Below are positions 1 to 7,753 of a DNA stretch of 28,550 bases, one piece after another. How positions within the stretch are numbered: the stretch's first letter is position 1; each line of letters opens with the position of its first letter. Made by a program: the position numbers and the translations under genes. Origin of the DNA: Bacteroidales bacterium (lineage in GTDB: Bacteria > Bacteroidota > Bacteroidia > Bacteroidales > UBA7960); assembly GCA_003557965.1 (NCBI GenBank), contig PWND01000319.1:1-28550 (forward strand), in the 5' to 3' direction. A model generated the notes under the pieces. The model saw only the letters and a list, made by a program, of their open reading frames with translations, did no database searches and had not been told where the DNA came from.

Positions 1-1074
1 AATATATCTAGCTTCGTCTTTGGCCCTTGTTTTGCCAAGTATTGTAACTGTCGGCTTTATTGTATGCATTCTGAAAGCTGTTGTTTGCCCCATAAATCCC
101 TTAATTACAGTCCTGTGATTTTGCGTAAGCATAGTGGGTATTGGGTCCCATTTTGCTGAAAACTCAAATAGTGTAAAAAAATCTGTTCTTTCGTCTCTGC
201 CGGTTTTTGGCACATCTATATCTGATTTTGAGTACTCATAAGGGCTTGTTTCTATCTGGAAATTGTGAAAAGCAAATGTGTTTGAAAAATCAAGCTTTTC
301 CTGTGCATCAGGATCCATTGGAGTCCCGTCAAAAACCTCATGTAATATATCTACACCTTCAGCTGCCAAAGCTATATCAAGACTTTCAGGTGCTGAACAC
401 ATCGCAAACATATATCCACCGCCTGCTACAAATTGTTGAATTTTTTTTGCAACATCTAACTTAAGGTCCGCAACTCTGGAATATCCAAGCCTGCGAGCCA
501 TCTCTTCTGCCAAACGCACCTCTTCCTGGTACCAGGATGCATTTCTGTATGCAAACCAAAACTTTCCATACTGCCCGGTAAAATCTTCATGATGCAAGTG
601 AAGCCAATCATACAATGGCAATACCCCTTCAAGAATTTCTTTATCGTATATTGCATCATAAGGAATTTCTGCATAAGTTAATGCCAATGTAACCGCATCA
701 TCCCATGGAAGAGAATTCGGTGGCGTATAAACCGCTATGCGAGGGACTTTGTGCAACTTAATTTCGGACTTATTTATATCAGGGTCGTTTACCTTGTTAA
801 TTATTGAAGCAGCCTGTACATCAGCAATAACAGTATATGACACTCCTCTTGCTACCATCTCTTCCTCAAATACACTATGATGTGGAAACATAAAACTGCC
901 TCCGCGATAGTTTAATAGCCAGCTTACTTCAATATCATGAGTAAGTACATAATATGCAATACCATATGACTTTAAATGATTTGTTTGGCTGTCATCCATT
1001 GGTATTAATATAAATGCTGAATGACTTATTAAGGATGAAAAAACAAAACAAAGTATTAAAAGTATTTTCTTCAT
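1..1074 (-). CDS. Exported Bacteroidetes-family protein often labelled 'asparagine synthetase B' (3' end cut by window edge)
   Basis: The minus-strand frame is open from an ATG at 1074 to the window edge, giving 358 codons with no stop. Residues 1 to about 20 form a signal peptide (MKKILLILCFVFSSLISHSA). The mature part begins with FILIPMDDSQTNHLKSYGIA and contains LLNYRGGSF, YDWLHLHHEDFTGQYGKF and GGGYMFAMCSA. From memory, this pattern belongs to a secreted Bacteroidetes family of roughly 420 residues that databases call asparagine synthetase B. I see neither the N-terminal Cys glutaminase domain nor the ATP-pyrophosphatase domain of true AsnB, so that name is probably wrong. The segment GGGYMFAMCSAPESLDIALA resembles the nucleophile elbow of class I glutamine amidotransferase-like folds; that is my inference. 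About 60 C-terminal residues are missing. It is divergent from the S51 hydrolase gene. Family membership is likely, function unknown. Confidence 0.75.
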   Translation of the reverse strand, partial: MKKILLILCFVFSSLISHSAFILIPMDDSQTNHLKSYGIAYYVLTHDIEVSWLLNYRGGSFMFPHHSVFEEEMVARGVSYTVIADVQAASIINKVNDPDINKSEIKLHKVPRIAVYTPPNSLPWDDAVTLALTYAEIPYDAIYDKEILEGVLPLYDWLHLHHEDFTGQYGKFWFAYRNASWYQEEVRLAEEMARRLGYSRVADLKLDVAKKIQQFVAGGGYMFAMCSAPESLDIALAAEGVDILHEVFDGTPMDPDAQEKLDFSNTFAFHNFQIETSPYEYSKSDIDVPKTGRDERTDFFTLFEFSAKWDPIPTMLTQNHRTVIKGFMGQTTAFRMHTIKPTVTILGKTRAKDEARYI

Positions 1075-1134
1075 TTATTTATTGATGTTTTATAATTTAA
1101 TCTTTTCTTCTTTTAAGTAAAAAATAGCAATCAA

Positions 1135-1165
1135 CAAAGTTACAAAAAGCGTGGAACTATTGCAA
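1135..1165 (-). promoter_or_regulatory. Predicted Bacteroidetes-type promoter for the 1074 minus-strand gene
   Basis: On the minus strand TAACTTTG (1142 to 1135) matches the TAnnTTTG -7 consensus, with TTG at 1165-1163 and a 20-bp spacer, within the usual range for the -33 element. The predicted start lies near 1129, giving a leader of about 55 nt. Confidence 0.5.
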
Positions 1166-1299
1166 TTAAAACTTAAACCCGGCCGGCACAAAAGCATTTT
1201 TTAAAATATTACAAAATCTGAATATAAAAAAGCTTTTACAGGTTGATGCCATTTTGTTCTTTTTATAAGTTTCTGGCAAAATAATTTTGCAGAAAAACT

Positions 1300-1307
1300 T
1301 AACTTTG
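1300..1307 (+). promoter_or_regulatory. Promoter -7 octamer candidate for the S51 hydrolase gene
   Basis: TAACTTTG matches TAnnTTTG. No good TTTG or TTG lies at the expected distance upstream (only a weak TTCTGG near 1271), so support is the octamer and its position, about 85 nt before the start codon. Confidence 0.35.
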
Positions 1308-1392
1308 CGTTTTAATTAACGATTATAAAAATCTCTTGGTATATAACTAATTGAAAATATTAACCAGTTAAATTATATTTAAAATTAAGCAC

Positions 1393-2694
1393 ATGAAAGT
1401 ATTAGTTTATTCAATAGCGGCAAAGTTTTTAATAAGCCTTATTAGTATTAGTTTGTCATTTGGCCAAACATTTTATCATACCGGCAACACAGACTATGTG
1501 GATGTAAATCCCATTGGTGGAATTCTTCTGGCAGGTGGTGGCGGTGATGATAATAACGCGATGAAGTGGTTTTTGGAAAGGGCAGATGGTGGAGATATTG
1601 TGGTGCTTAGGGCAAGTGGTTCAGATGGGTATAATAACTACTTATACAGCCAATCAGGAGTTGAGGTTAATTCAGTTACCACCATTGTAATTCAGTCAGA
1701 AACAGAAGCAGACAATATTGAGGTTGAAGAGGTGCTTATGAATGCTGATGCAGTTTTTATTGCCGGAGGTAATCAATGGAATTATGTAAATTACTGGAAA
1801 AATACAAAAACAATATATGCACTTGAATATTTGATCAACAACAAAGGTGTCACAATAGGCGGCACAAGTGCCGGTATGGCTGTGCTGGGAGAAGTGGTGT
1901 TTTCTGCAGAAAATGGCACAGTATGGTCTTCGGAAGCTTTAGATAATCCTTATCACTCGAGAGTAACTTTAGATAGAGACTTTTTAGATGTTCCTTTCCT
2001 GGAAAACACAGTTACTGATACGCACTATAACAGGCCTGAAACAGATGGAATGTTAAGGAAAGGGAGGCATGTAGCATTTATGGCGAGGATGATAGAGGAT
2101 TGGGATATGGATGCAAGGGGAATTGCTGCTAATGAATATACTGCTGTGGCAGTAGATGAAAATGGCACTGCCAGTGTGTTTGGAGAATCACATCATTCTG
2201 ATTATGCGTATTTTCTGAAAGCTTATGGAGGTAGCCCTGAGGTTTGCCAGAGTGGTAGCCCGTTAACATGGAACAGAGACAGTACAGCGGTTTTAGTTTA
2301 TAAACTAAAAGGCTATGAAGATGGAAGAAATACATTTTGTTTAGCTGACTGGGAGGATACTGAAGATAGCGGAAATTGGGAGTTTTGGTATGTTATTAGT
2401 GGTGAATTATATAAAGAAGAGGCAGTATTAAGTATTACGGATGGCTATGATAATGTGTTTGTAGAAGTATATCCAAACCCTGCAAGTGAATTTCTTACAG
2501 TAAGCTTTTCCAGCTTACATGATTATAAATCATTAATAATTCTCAATATAGACGGGAAAGTTATAAAAGAGAATAAGTTAGACTTATCAAAATGCCAGAT
2601 TAGTATTAATGTTAGTGGTTTAAGCCCTGGGTTGTATTTTATTCAATTTGTTAATGGCAATAACACTGTTACTAAGCGGTGGATAAAGAGATAA
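1393..2694 (+). CDS. Secreted cyanophycinase-like peptidase (S51 family) with T9SS C-terminal sorting domain
   Basis: The 433-residue protein starts with a signal peptide (residues 1 to about 24, ending SLSFG-Q). The catalytic domain begins GGILLAGGGGDDNNAMKWF, has the VFIAGGNQ turn near 121, and the nucleophile elbow GGTSAGMAVLGE with the predicted catalytic serine at 159. DTHYNRPE and GRHVAFMAR follow, as in cyanophycinases. S51 enzymes use a Ser-His-Glu type arrangement to cut peptide bonds next to aspartate or to hydrolyse the isoaspartyl links of cyanophycin. Residues about 355-433 (VYPNPASEFLTVSF ... GLYFIQF ... KRWIKR) form a type A T9SS sorting domain, so the enzyme is probably exported across the outer membrane and anchored or released. 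The true substrate is unknown; extracellular peptides or cyanophycin-like polymers are possible. The neighbouring minus-strand gene is also exported. Confidence 0.88.
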   Translation: MKVLVYSIAAKFLISLISISLSFGQTFYHTGNTDYVDVNPIGGILLAGGGGDDNNAMKWFLERADGGDIVVLRASGSDGYNNYLYSQSGVEVNSVTTIVIQSETEADNIEVEEVLMNADAVFIAGGNQWNYVNYWKNTKTIYALEYLINNKGVTIGGTSAGMAVLGEVVFSAENGTVWSSEALDNPYHSRVTLDRDFLDVPFLENTVTDTHYNRPETDGMLRKGRHVAFMARMIEDWDMDARGIAANEYTAVAVDENGTASVFGESHHSDYAYFLKAYGGSPEVCQSGSPLTWNRDSTAVLVYKLKGYEDGRNTFCLADWEDTEDSGNWEFWYVISGELYKEEAVLSITDGYDNVFVEVYPNPASEFLTVSFSSLHDYKSLIILNIDGKVIKENKLDLSKCQISINVSGLSPGLYFIQFVNGNNTVTKRWIKR

Positions 2695-2770
2695 CTTAAG
2701 CTGAAAAATAAAGTACTGGGTAAGAATAATGAACTGCTGCAAAATTAAAGCACAAATTCGTTTTAATATT

Positions 2771-2778
2771 TAACTTTG
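2771..2778 (+). promoter_or_regulatory. Promoter -7 octamer candidate for the restriction-modification operon
   Basis: TAACTTTG matches TAnnTTTG and ends 17 nt before the TTG start codon of the methyltransferase, implying a leader of only about 10 nt. No clear TTG is seen 17-21 bp upstream. Confidence 0.35.
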
Positions 2779-2795
2779 AAATAATATTTAAAAAC

Positions 2796-4088
2796 TTGAA
2801 CACAATACATAAGATAATAAATGGTGATAGCCGCAAAATGAATTTAGTGCCTGACAAGTCAGTGCATTTAGTAATTACATCTCCACCTTATTGGCAACTC
2901 AAAGATTACGGAACGGAAAAACAGATAGGGTATAATGAAAACTACGAAACATACATTAATAATCTAAACCTTGTTTGGAAAGAGTGTTATCGTGTACTTG
3001 ATAATGGTTGCCGGCTATGTATTAATATTGGCGACCAGTTTGCCAGAGCAGTTTATTATGGAAGATACAAAGTTATTCCTATAAGAACAGAGATTATTAA
3101 ATTTTGCGAAAGCATTGGGCTTGATTATATGGGTGCAGTTATTTGGCAAAAGCAAACAACCACAAATACTACAGGCGGTGCTTCTTTGATGGGCAGCTTT
3201 CCCACACCTCGTAATGGCATTTTGTCAATTGATTATGAGTTCATTTTAATATTCAAAAAACTTGGCATACCAACAAAAGTTAACAAATCTATCAAAGAAC
3301 AGTCAAAAATGACTATCGAAGAATGGAAAGAATATTTTTCAGGACACTGGAATTTTAATGGTGAAAAACAAGATGGACATATAGCAATGTTTCCTGAAGA
3401 GCTACCAAAAAGATTAATTAAAATGTTTGCTTTTAAAGGTGAGACGGTTTTAGACCCGTTTTTAGGCAGCGGAACTACATCTTTAGCTGCCCGCAATTTG
3501 GATAGAAACTCTATTGGTTATGAAATAAATCCTGATTTTATTAATACAGCTAAACAAAAATTGAATGTCAGTCAATCCGACATTTCCGGTACAACATATG
3601 AATTTTTGAAAGACCCATCAAGCATAGATGCTGAAAAGGAATTTGAGTCTTTGCCATACAGGTTTGTTGATTGTCAAAAGCTTGATAAAAAAGTTGACCC
3701 TAAAAAATTGCAATTCGGTTCTAAAATTGACCAAAACAGCTCTCAAAGAGAAAATTATTACTCTGTTAAAGAAGTTATCAGTCCGGAATTTATTAAACTA
3801 AATAATGATCTTTTAGTTCGTTTAATAGGAGTAAAAGAGAATAAAGACTTAAGAAATAAAGCTATAAAATTCCTTAATGATAAAACTAAAGGACAAAAAG
3901 TTTTTATGAAGTTTGACAATCAAAAATATGACAACAACAATAATTTATTGTGCTATCTCTATCTCAAAAACAAGACTTTTTTAAATGCCCATTTAATTAA
4001 GGAAGGATTAGCTGAACCTGATACGGAGTTAGACTTTAAATATAAGAACAAATTCATAAGTTTTTCAAATACAAATTATGCCAAATAA
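2796..4088 (+). CDS. Type II DNA methyltransferase, beta class, probably m4C at CTAG (M.MjaI-like), with SNase-like C-terminal extension
   Basis: The 430-residue protein has the catalytic motif IV TSPPYWQLKDYG at about 28-39 and the AdoMet-binding motif I DPFLGSGTTSLA at about 220-231, followed by GYEINPDFI. Motif IV before motif I defines the beta class, and SPPYW is common in N4-cytosine methylases. CTAG specificity is inferred from the MjaI-type nuclease gene next to it. The start is TTG at 2796: the next in-frame ATG (2838) would remove the conserved INGDSRKM segment. Residues about 320-430 look like a staphylococcal-nuclease fold (VRLIGV, then YDNNNNLLCYLYL, then LNAHLIKEGLAEPD). By eye the positions of nuclease Asp40, Glu43 and Arg87 are not kept, so this part is probably a non-catalytic DNA-binding or interaction module. 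The gene overlaps the next one by 11 nt. Confidence 0.88.
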   Translation: MNTIHKIINGDSRKMNLVPDKSVHLVITSPPYWQLKDYGTEKQIGYNENYETYINNLNLVWKECYRVLDNGCRLCINIGDQFARAVYYGRYKVIPIRTEIIKFCESIGLDYMGAVIWQKQTTTNTTGGASLMGSFPTPRNGILSIDYEFILIFKKLGIPTKVNKSIKEQSKMTIEEWKEYFSGHWNFNGEKQDGHIAMFPEELPKRLIKMFAFKGETVLDPFLGSGTTSLAARNLDRNSIGYEINPDFINTAKQKLNVSQSDISGTTYEFLKDPSSIDAEKEFESLPYRFVDCQKLDKKVDPKKLQFGSKIDQNSSQRENYYSVKEVISPEFIKLNNDLLVRLIGVKENKDLRNKAIKFLNDKTKGQKVFMKFDNQKYDNNNNLLCYLYLKNKTFLNAHLIKEGLAEPDTELDFKYKNKFISFSNTNYAK

Positions 4089-4440
4089 TTTTTCACAACA
4101 AGAAAGACAGAATTTACTCACTGCTTTAGGGCATGGCAGAGCATCGGCCATTGGAGCAGGAAGATTAGCTCAAATATTAGGCTATCCAACTGGCGGGAAT
4201 CAAGTGCGATTAAGGACACTAATAAAAGAATGTATCGAAATAGATGGAGATTTAATAGGCGCTGCAACAGGCAGACCAGCAGGTTTTTTTCTTATTTCAA
4301 CCCTTCAAGAACTTGAAAGATACTTAGACAGTCTTGAAAACAGAACCCGAAGCGATAATGATAGAAGAACAGCTCTGATCAATTCTTGGAATAATCAGGA
4401 CAATCAACAAACAACACGACAAATTTTAGATATAAGTTAA
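4078..4440 (+). CDS. Small winged-helix protein inside the restriction-modification operon
   Basis: This 120-residue protein starts 11 nt before the methyltransferase stop and ends with its stop codon sharing a base with the nuclease start codon (TAATG at 4438-4442), so all three genes are probably translationally coupled. Residues about 18-75 read as a winged helix: a helix around ALGHGRASAIGAGRLAQILG, a basic recognition-like helix (GGNQVRLRTLIKECIE) and a wing (IGAATGRPAGFFLISTLQE). A helical, charged and glutamine/asparagine-rich tail follows. I do not recognise a named family. Possible roles are a control protein that times nuclease expression or a DNA-binding partner of the methylase or nuclease. 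It lacks the compact HTH of classic C proteins, so these roles are inferred from position only. Confidence 0.7.
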   Translation: MPNNFSQQERQNLLTALGHGRASAIGAGRLAQILGYPTGGNQVRLRTLIKECIEIDGDLIGAATGRPAGFFLISTLQELERYLDSLENRTRSDNDRRTALINSWNNQDNQQTTRQILDIS

Positions 4441-5071
4441 TGGCAAAAGAATGGATTTTAAATAACGCAATGAACCGGTTCCAGCTTAATTTCAAAAGAA
4501 ATGTTGGTCCAACTTCTGAAAGCATAAGGCAATGCGAACCAAAAACCATTGAAGAGTGGCGTGAATATTATTTTTCAAAAGTTCGTTCCAAAGAACACAT
4601 TGTTGAATTAGGAAAAAGCTTTACATAAAAATAACGGAAGTAATTTCAGCAGAAGTAGAAGAAATTACTGAACAAGATTGCATTGATTATATGCTTCAGA
4701 TTGTAATCGAAAGGACTTTTGATGGTTATGTAACCGAAATCAAAACAATTTATGGACAACTTGAACATGAATTGGGAATAAAAATTAAACCTGCACCTGA
4801 TGAGTGGGATAGGCTTTACAACGTTGATTTTTTCATAAAAATTAAGGACAAATATATTGGCTTACAAATTAAACCTGTAAATCAAGGCATTCAGTTATCA
4901 CAGATTTTTAAAGAAAAAGGGTTGCAACAAAAGACTCACGAAAAATTTGAAAAGAACTTTGGTGGTAAAGTGTTTTATATATTCTCATCAAAATCAAACG
5001 GGAAAAAAGTTATAATGAATCCCGAAATAATAGATGAGATAAACGCTGAAATCAATAGATTGGAAAATTAA
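4440..5071 (+). pseudogene. MjaI-family type II restriction endonuclease (CTAG), frameshifted
   Basis: Two frames together encode one protein of about 210 residues. The first runs from ATG 4440 (MAKEWILNNAMNRFQLNFKR; RNVGPTSESIRQCEPKTIEE) to a TAA ending at 4628. The second is open through 4613-5071 and continues seamlessly (KKLYIKITEVISAEVEEITE; later DEWDRLYNVDFFIKI and GLQIKPVNQG). The join falls in the A5 run at 4613-4617; adding one A restores the reading frame as GGA AAA AAG CTT. From memory the joined product matches RE_MjaI, a family that cuts CTAG. VDFF followed by LQIK is a plausible PD-(D/E/Q)xK active site, and it lies wholly in the second frame. As read, the first product lacks it, so the nuclease should be inactive unless slippage restores it. 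A sequencing or assembly error in the A run cannot be excluded. An internal ATG at 4691 could only start a truncated product. Confidence 0.82.
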
Positions 5072-5128
5072 GTCCGGCATTCATCTTGGGCTGGTAATTT
5101 ACAGAGTAAACACGAAAAATGTATTATT

Positions 5129-6673
5129 TTAAAAAGGCATATCGTCATTATCGTCAATGTCATTCATCCTGGATGGCCTGGTCATGACGTTAGGTTCATT
5201 AGGATTATCGAAATGTTCAGATGGATTAAAACTGCTTTCTCCAGGGATAAAGTCGGGAACGGCATCATAGTCAGTGAACTTTGCCAGTTCGCTAATAAAG
5301 GTAAGTTTTAAGCTTTCCAATGCTCCGTTTCTGTGCTTGGCAATGATAAATTCTGCCATTCTTTCTGTTGAGTTTCCATCGTTGTCTTCCATAATCTGGT
5401 AGTATTCCGGCCTGTAGATGAAAGTGACCATGTCAGCGTCTTGTTCGATTGCGCCTGATTCTCTAAGGTCAGATAAAATAGGCCTTTTTGTGCCACCCCT
5501 TGTTTCTACAGCACGGCTTAATTGTGATAGAGCTATTATTGGAACATTTAGCTCTTTTGCAAGGCTTTTTAAGGATCTTGAAATATTGCTTATCTCTTGT
5601 TCTCTGTTGCCTTTATGGTCAGCAGTTCCAGACATTAACTGAAGGTAGTCAATAACTATTAATTCAATATTATGCTTCGACTTTAGCCTACGGCATTTTG
5701 CACGTAGTTCAAAAATTGAAAGAGCAGGTGTGTCATCAATGTATAATGGTGCACTGGTAAGTTCACCAATTCTTTCGTTTAGTTTTTTCCATTCTGACTC
5801 ATCAAGTTGTCCGCGCCTGAGCTTTTCGGAAGGGATTTCTGATTCGCTGGCAATTAGTCGCGTAACAAGCTGAACCCCTGTCATTTCTAAAGAAAAGAAT
5901 GCCGTAGGGCGCTGAAATTCAACAGCAATATTTCTGGCCATGCTTAAAACAAAAGCAGTTTTACCCATTCCAGGACGGGCTGCTAATATAACAAGATCAG
6001 CCTTTTGCCATCCGGCTGTAATACGGTCAATCTCAGAAAATCCACTTGGAACACCTGTTATATGCCCATCATGATCTTTTGCCTTTTCAATACTTTGTAT
6101 TGAATCTCTTATTAGTGTTTGCATATCAGAATAACTTCTCCTGAAGTTAGTCTCACTAACATTAAAAAGTTCTTTTTCTGCTTTATCTAATATGTCAAAC
6201 ACATCCTCACTGTCCTCATACGACTCTTTAATAATATCTGATGAAATACGAATCAATTCCCGTTGTAAATACTTTTCAATAACAATTCGGGCGTGATATT
6301 CAATATTGGCTGCTGAGGCTACCCTGTTTGTTAGCTGCGAAATATAATATGCACCTCCAACTATTTCAAGTTCACCGCGCTTTTGCAGTTCATTAGTTAC
6401 AGTTAGTATGTCAACCGGTAAAGAATCCTGGAATAATGAAGCAATGGCAGCGAAAATCTTTTGATGCGCATCTTTATAAAACACCTCGGGTTTTAATATA
6501 TCAATAACTGTTGTAAGTGCATCCTGCTCAAGCATTACAGCACCTAAAACTGTCTCTTCAAGGTCAGGCGCCTGTGGAGGTACCCGTCCATGATCAGTGT
6601 AATCAATTGATTTTGAGGGCTTCCTGGCTGCCCTTGTTGGCTTTTCTTTAGCTTTCTTTTCCGGTGAATTCAT
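5129..6673 (-). CDS. dnaB: Replicative DNA helicase DnaB
   Basis: The 514-residue protein has a basic N-terminal tail (1-30), a DnaB N-terminal helical domain (about 35-140, starting PPQAPDLEETVLGAVMLEQD), a linker, and a RecA-type C-terminal ATPase domain from about 205 (TGVPSGFSEIDRITAGW). Walker A is ARPGMGKTA at about 231-239, with the DnaB sequences AFFSLEM, IVIDYLQLM and SDLRESGAIEQDAD following. It unwinds DNA 5'-3' at the replication fork as a hexamer. Length fits Bacteroidetes DnaB, and there is no intein. The C-terminus ends in an acidic tail (NDIDDNDDMPF). It converges with the restriction-modification operon, leaving 57 bp between stops, and lies alone on its strand with a probable promoter directly before the ATG. 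Confidence 0.97.
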   Translation of the reverse strand: MNSPEKKAKEKPTRAARKPSKSIDYTDHGRVPPQAPDLEETVLGAVMLEQDALTTVIDILKPEVFYKDAHQKIFAAIASLFQDSLPVDILTVTNELQKRGELEIVGGAYYISQLTNRVASAANIEYHARIVIEKYLQRELIRISSDIIKESYEDSEDVFDILDKAEKELFNVSETNFRRSYSDMQTLIRDSIQSIEKAKDHDGHITGVPSGFSEIDRITAGWQKADLVILAARPGMGKTAFVLSMARNIAVEFQRPTAFFSLEMTGVQLVTRLIASESEIPSEKLRRGQLDESEWKKLNERIGELTSAPLYIDDTPALSIFELRAKCRRLKSKHNIELIVIDYLQLMSGTADHKGNREQEISNISRSLKSLAKELNVPIIALSQLSRAVETRGGTKRPILSDLRESGAIEQDADMVTFIYRPEYYQIMEDNDGNSTERMAEFIIAKHRNGALESLKLTFISELAKFTDYDAVPDFIPGESSFNPSEHFDNPNEPNVMTRPSRMNDIDDNDDMPF

Positions 6674-6677
6674 GGGT

Positions 6678-6708
6678 CAAAAATAGATAATCAATTCAAA
6701 GCTTTCAA
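6678..6708 (-). promoter_or_regulatory. Predicted dnaB promoter abutting the start codon
   Basis: On the minus strand TATTTTTG (6685 to 6678) fits TAnnTTTG, and TTG (6708-6706) sits 20 bp upstream, the same spacing as the 1135-1165 promoter. The octamer ends only 4 nt before the ATG (6673), so transcription would begin at or very near the start codon. Confidence 0.4.
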
Positions 6709-6888
6709 TAAAAAACCAAAAATATTTTATTAACAATTTTGAAATCCTTTAGGAGTAAGCATTATATAACAAAATTAGTTAAAGTACAGATAGTCAGCCA
6801 ATTACTAAGCAGGCCTTTGCTTCTCTTTTATTTTCAAAGCTTTATATATCTAACAAAAATTCTAATGAGTTAAAAATAATGTTTATTA

Positions 6889-6926
6889 AAAAAATGCTTT
6901 ATTGAAAAAATGCTTTATTGAAAAAA
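6889..6926. repeat. 16-bp tandem repeat, about 2.4 copies
   Basis: The unit AAAAAATGCTTTATTG occurs at 6889-6904 and 6905-6920, followed by a partial third copy beginning AAAAAAT at 6921. The two full copies are identical. A related GTTTATTAAAAA lies just upstream, suggesting slippage expansion. Confidence 0.85.
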
Positions 6927-7018
6927 TCAATCATATAAAAAATATCAATTTTCAGTATCGGAATATCCTCAGCAACTCCTCAGGAAACTTAAAAAAACAC
7001 TCAAATATTTTGGCAGTA

Positions 7019-7747
7019 TTAGTTTGTTTCAATAATGTTTTCATCATCAATATTGCCTTCTTGTATTAACTTTAAATACAATCGTGCGGTAGTGATTACA
7101 TCTTTATTACAGTATTTGGCAATTCTGTCAATTTCTCCATTATTATAATAAACATGAGCAACCTGGCTGCCATCTATATCATCTTTTGGGCTGGGAATGT
7201 CGAAAACTGCAGCCAGTAAAGCAAGAGAGGTGTAGTTTTTATAATCTCCGAATTTCCATAACTCCATTGTATCAATAAAAGGAGTTTCCCATGGCTTTTT
7301 GCCCTGGTTATCTAGTAAGTATGGTAATTTGATGTTGTTAATTAGCATTCTTCTTGACAGGTATGGGAAATCGAATTCTTTACCATTATGAGCGCAAAGG
7401 CAGTGTGCCTTGGTATTAAAGTGGTTATTCAAAAGTTTTGAAAAATTGGTTAATATTTCTTTTTCATCATGTCCATAAAATGCTTTAACTCTGAATTTCA
7501 TTACGCCCTCATCCATCCTGAAAAAACCTGCTGAAATACAAACTATTTTTCCAAATTCAGAATATATTCCGGCTTTTTCGAAAAACAGTTCTTCAGGTGT
7601 TGCGTTTTCATCATCTTTAATAATTCTGTTTGCTTTACTTTCCCAAAGTGGTTTTAAATTTTCAGGAAGTTCTTCGAATTTCCCGTATAATGGGACAGTT
7701 TCAAGATCAATAAATAGAATGTTGTTAAGGTCAAATAAGTTTTGCAT
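7019..7747 (-). CDS. Predicted PolB-like 3'-5' exonuclease (DEDDy, RNase H fold)
   Basis: This 242-residue stand-alone exonuclease domain has ExoI at FIDLET (Asp14 and Glu16), ExoII in CAHNGKEFDFPYLSRRM and ExoIII as YCNKDVITTARLYLKL, where the tyrosine marks the DEDDy subclass. Such proteins resemble the proofreading domain of family B polymerases without a polymerase. They remove nucleotides from 3' ends; the biological role in Bacteroidetes is not defined. It begins 6 nt after the stop of the PorE-type gene, so it is probably the last gene of the MerR/PorE-type operon. The functional link to an envelope protein is not obvious. Confidence 0.88.
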   Translation of the reverse strand: MQNLFDLNNILFIDLETVPLYGKFEELPENLKPLWESKANRIIKDDENATPEELFFEKAGIYSEFGKIVCISAGFFRMDEGVMKFRVKAFYGHDEKEILTNFSKLLNNHFNTKAHCLCAHNGKEFDFPYLSRRMLINNIKLPYLLDNQGKKPWETPFIDTMELWKFGDYKNYTSLALLAAVFDIPSPKDDIDGSQVAHVYYNNGEIDRIAKYCNKDVITTARLYLKLIQEGNIDDENIIETN

Positions 7748-7753
7748 AATAGT

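Larger units (their letters stand above)
1075..1392. other. Divergent intergenic region, 318 bp
   Basis: This gap separates two divergent genes. Apart from one promoter-like octamer facing each way (1135-1142 minus and 1300-1307 plus), I see no open frame of note, no RNA gene and no long inverted repeat. It is very AT-rich. Confidence 0.6.
6674..7018. other. Intergenic region between dnaB and the exonuclease gene, 345 bp
   Basis: Both neighbours are on the minus strand. The gap is very AT-rich and holds the dnaB promoter candidate at its left end and a short tandem repeat at 6889-6926. I see no open frame, tRNA-like fold or strong terminator. Confidence 0.6.

Noticed and set aside
456..674. 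72-residue minus-strand frame near the left end
   Set aside because: It is an alternative frame within the partial exported protein gene on the same strand, whose own frame carries the conserved motifs.
1..1074. True asparagine synthetase
   Set aside because: There is a signal peptide, no N-terminal catalytic cysteine and no ATP-pyrophosphatase motif, so a cytoplasmic AsnB is not supported.
4611..4619. Canonical programmed -1 frameshift heptamer in the endonuclease gene
   Set aside because: The context is GGA AAA AGC, which does not allow good re-pairing of the second tRNA in the -1 frame. Slippage on the A run remains possible but is not the classic signal.
6885..6930. CRISPR-like repeats
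   Set aside because: The units are directly adjacent with no spacers, so this is a simple tandem repeat.
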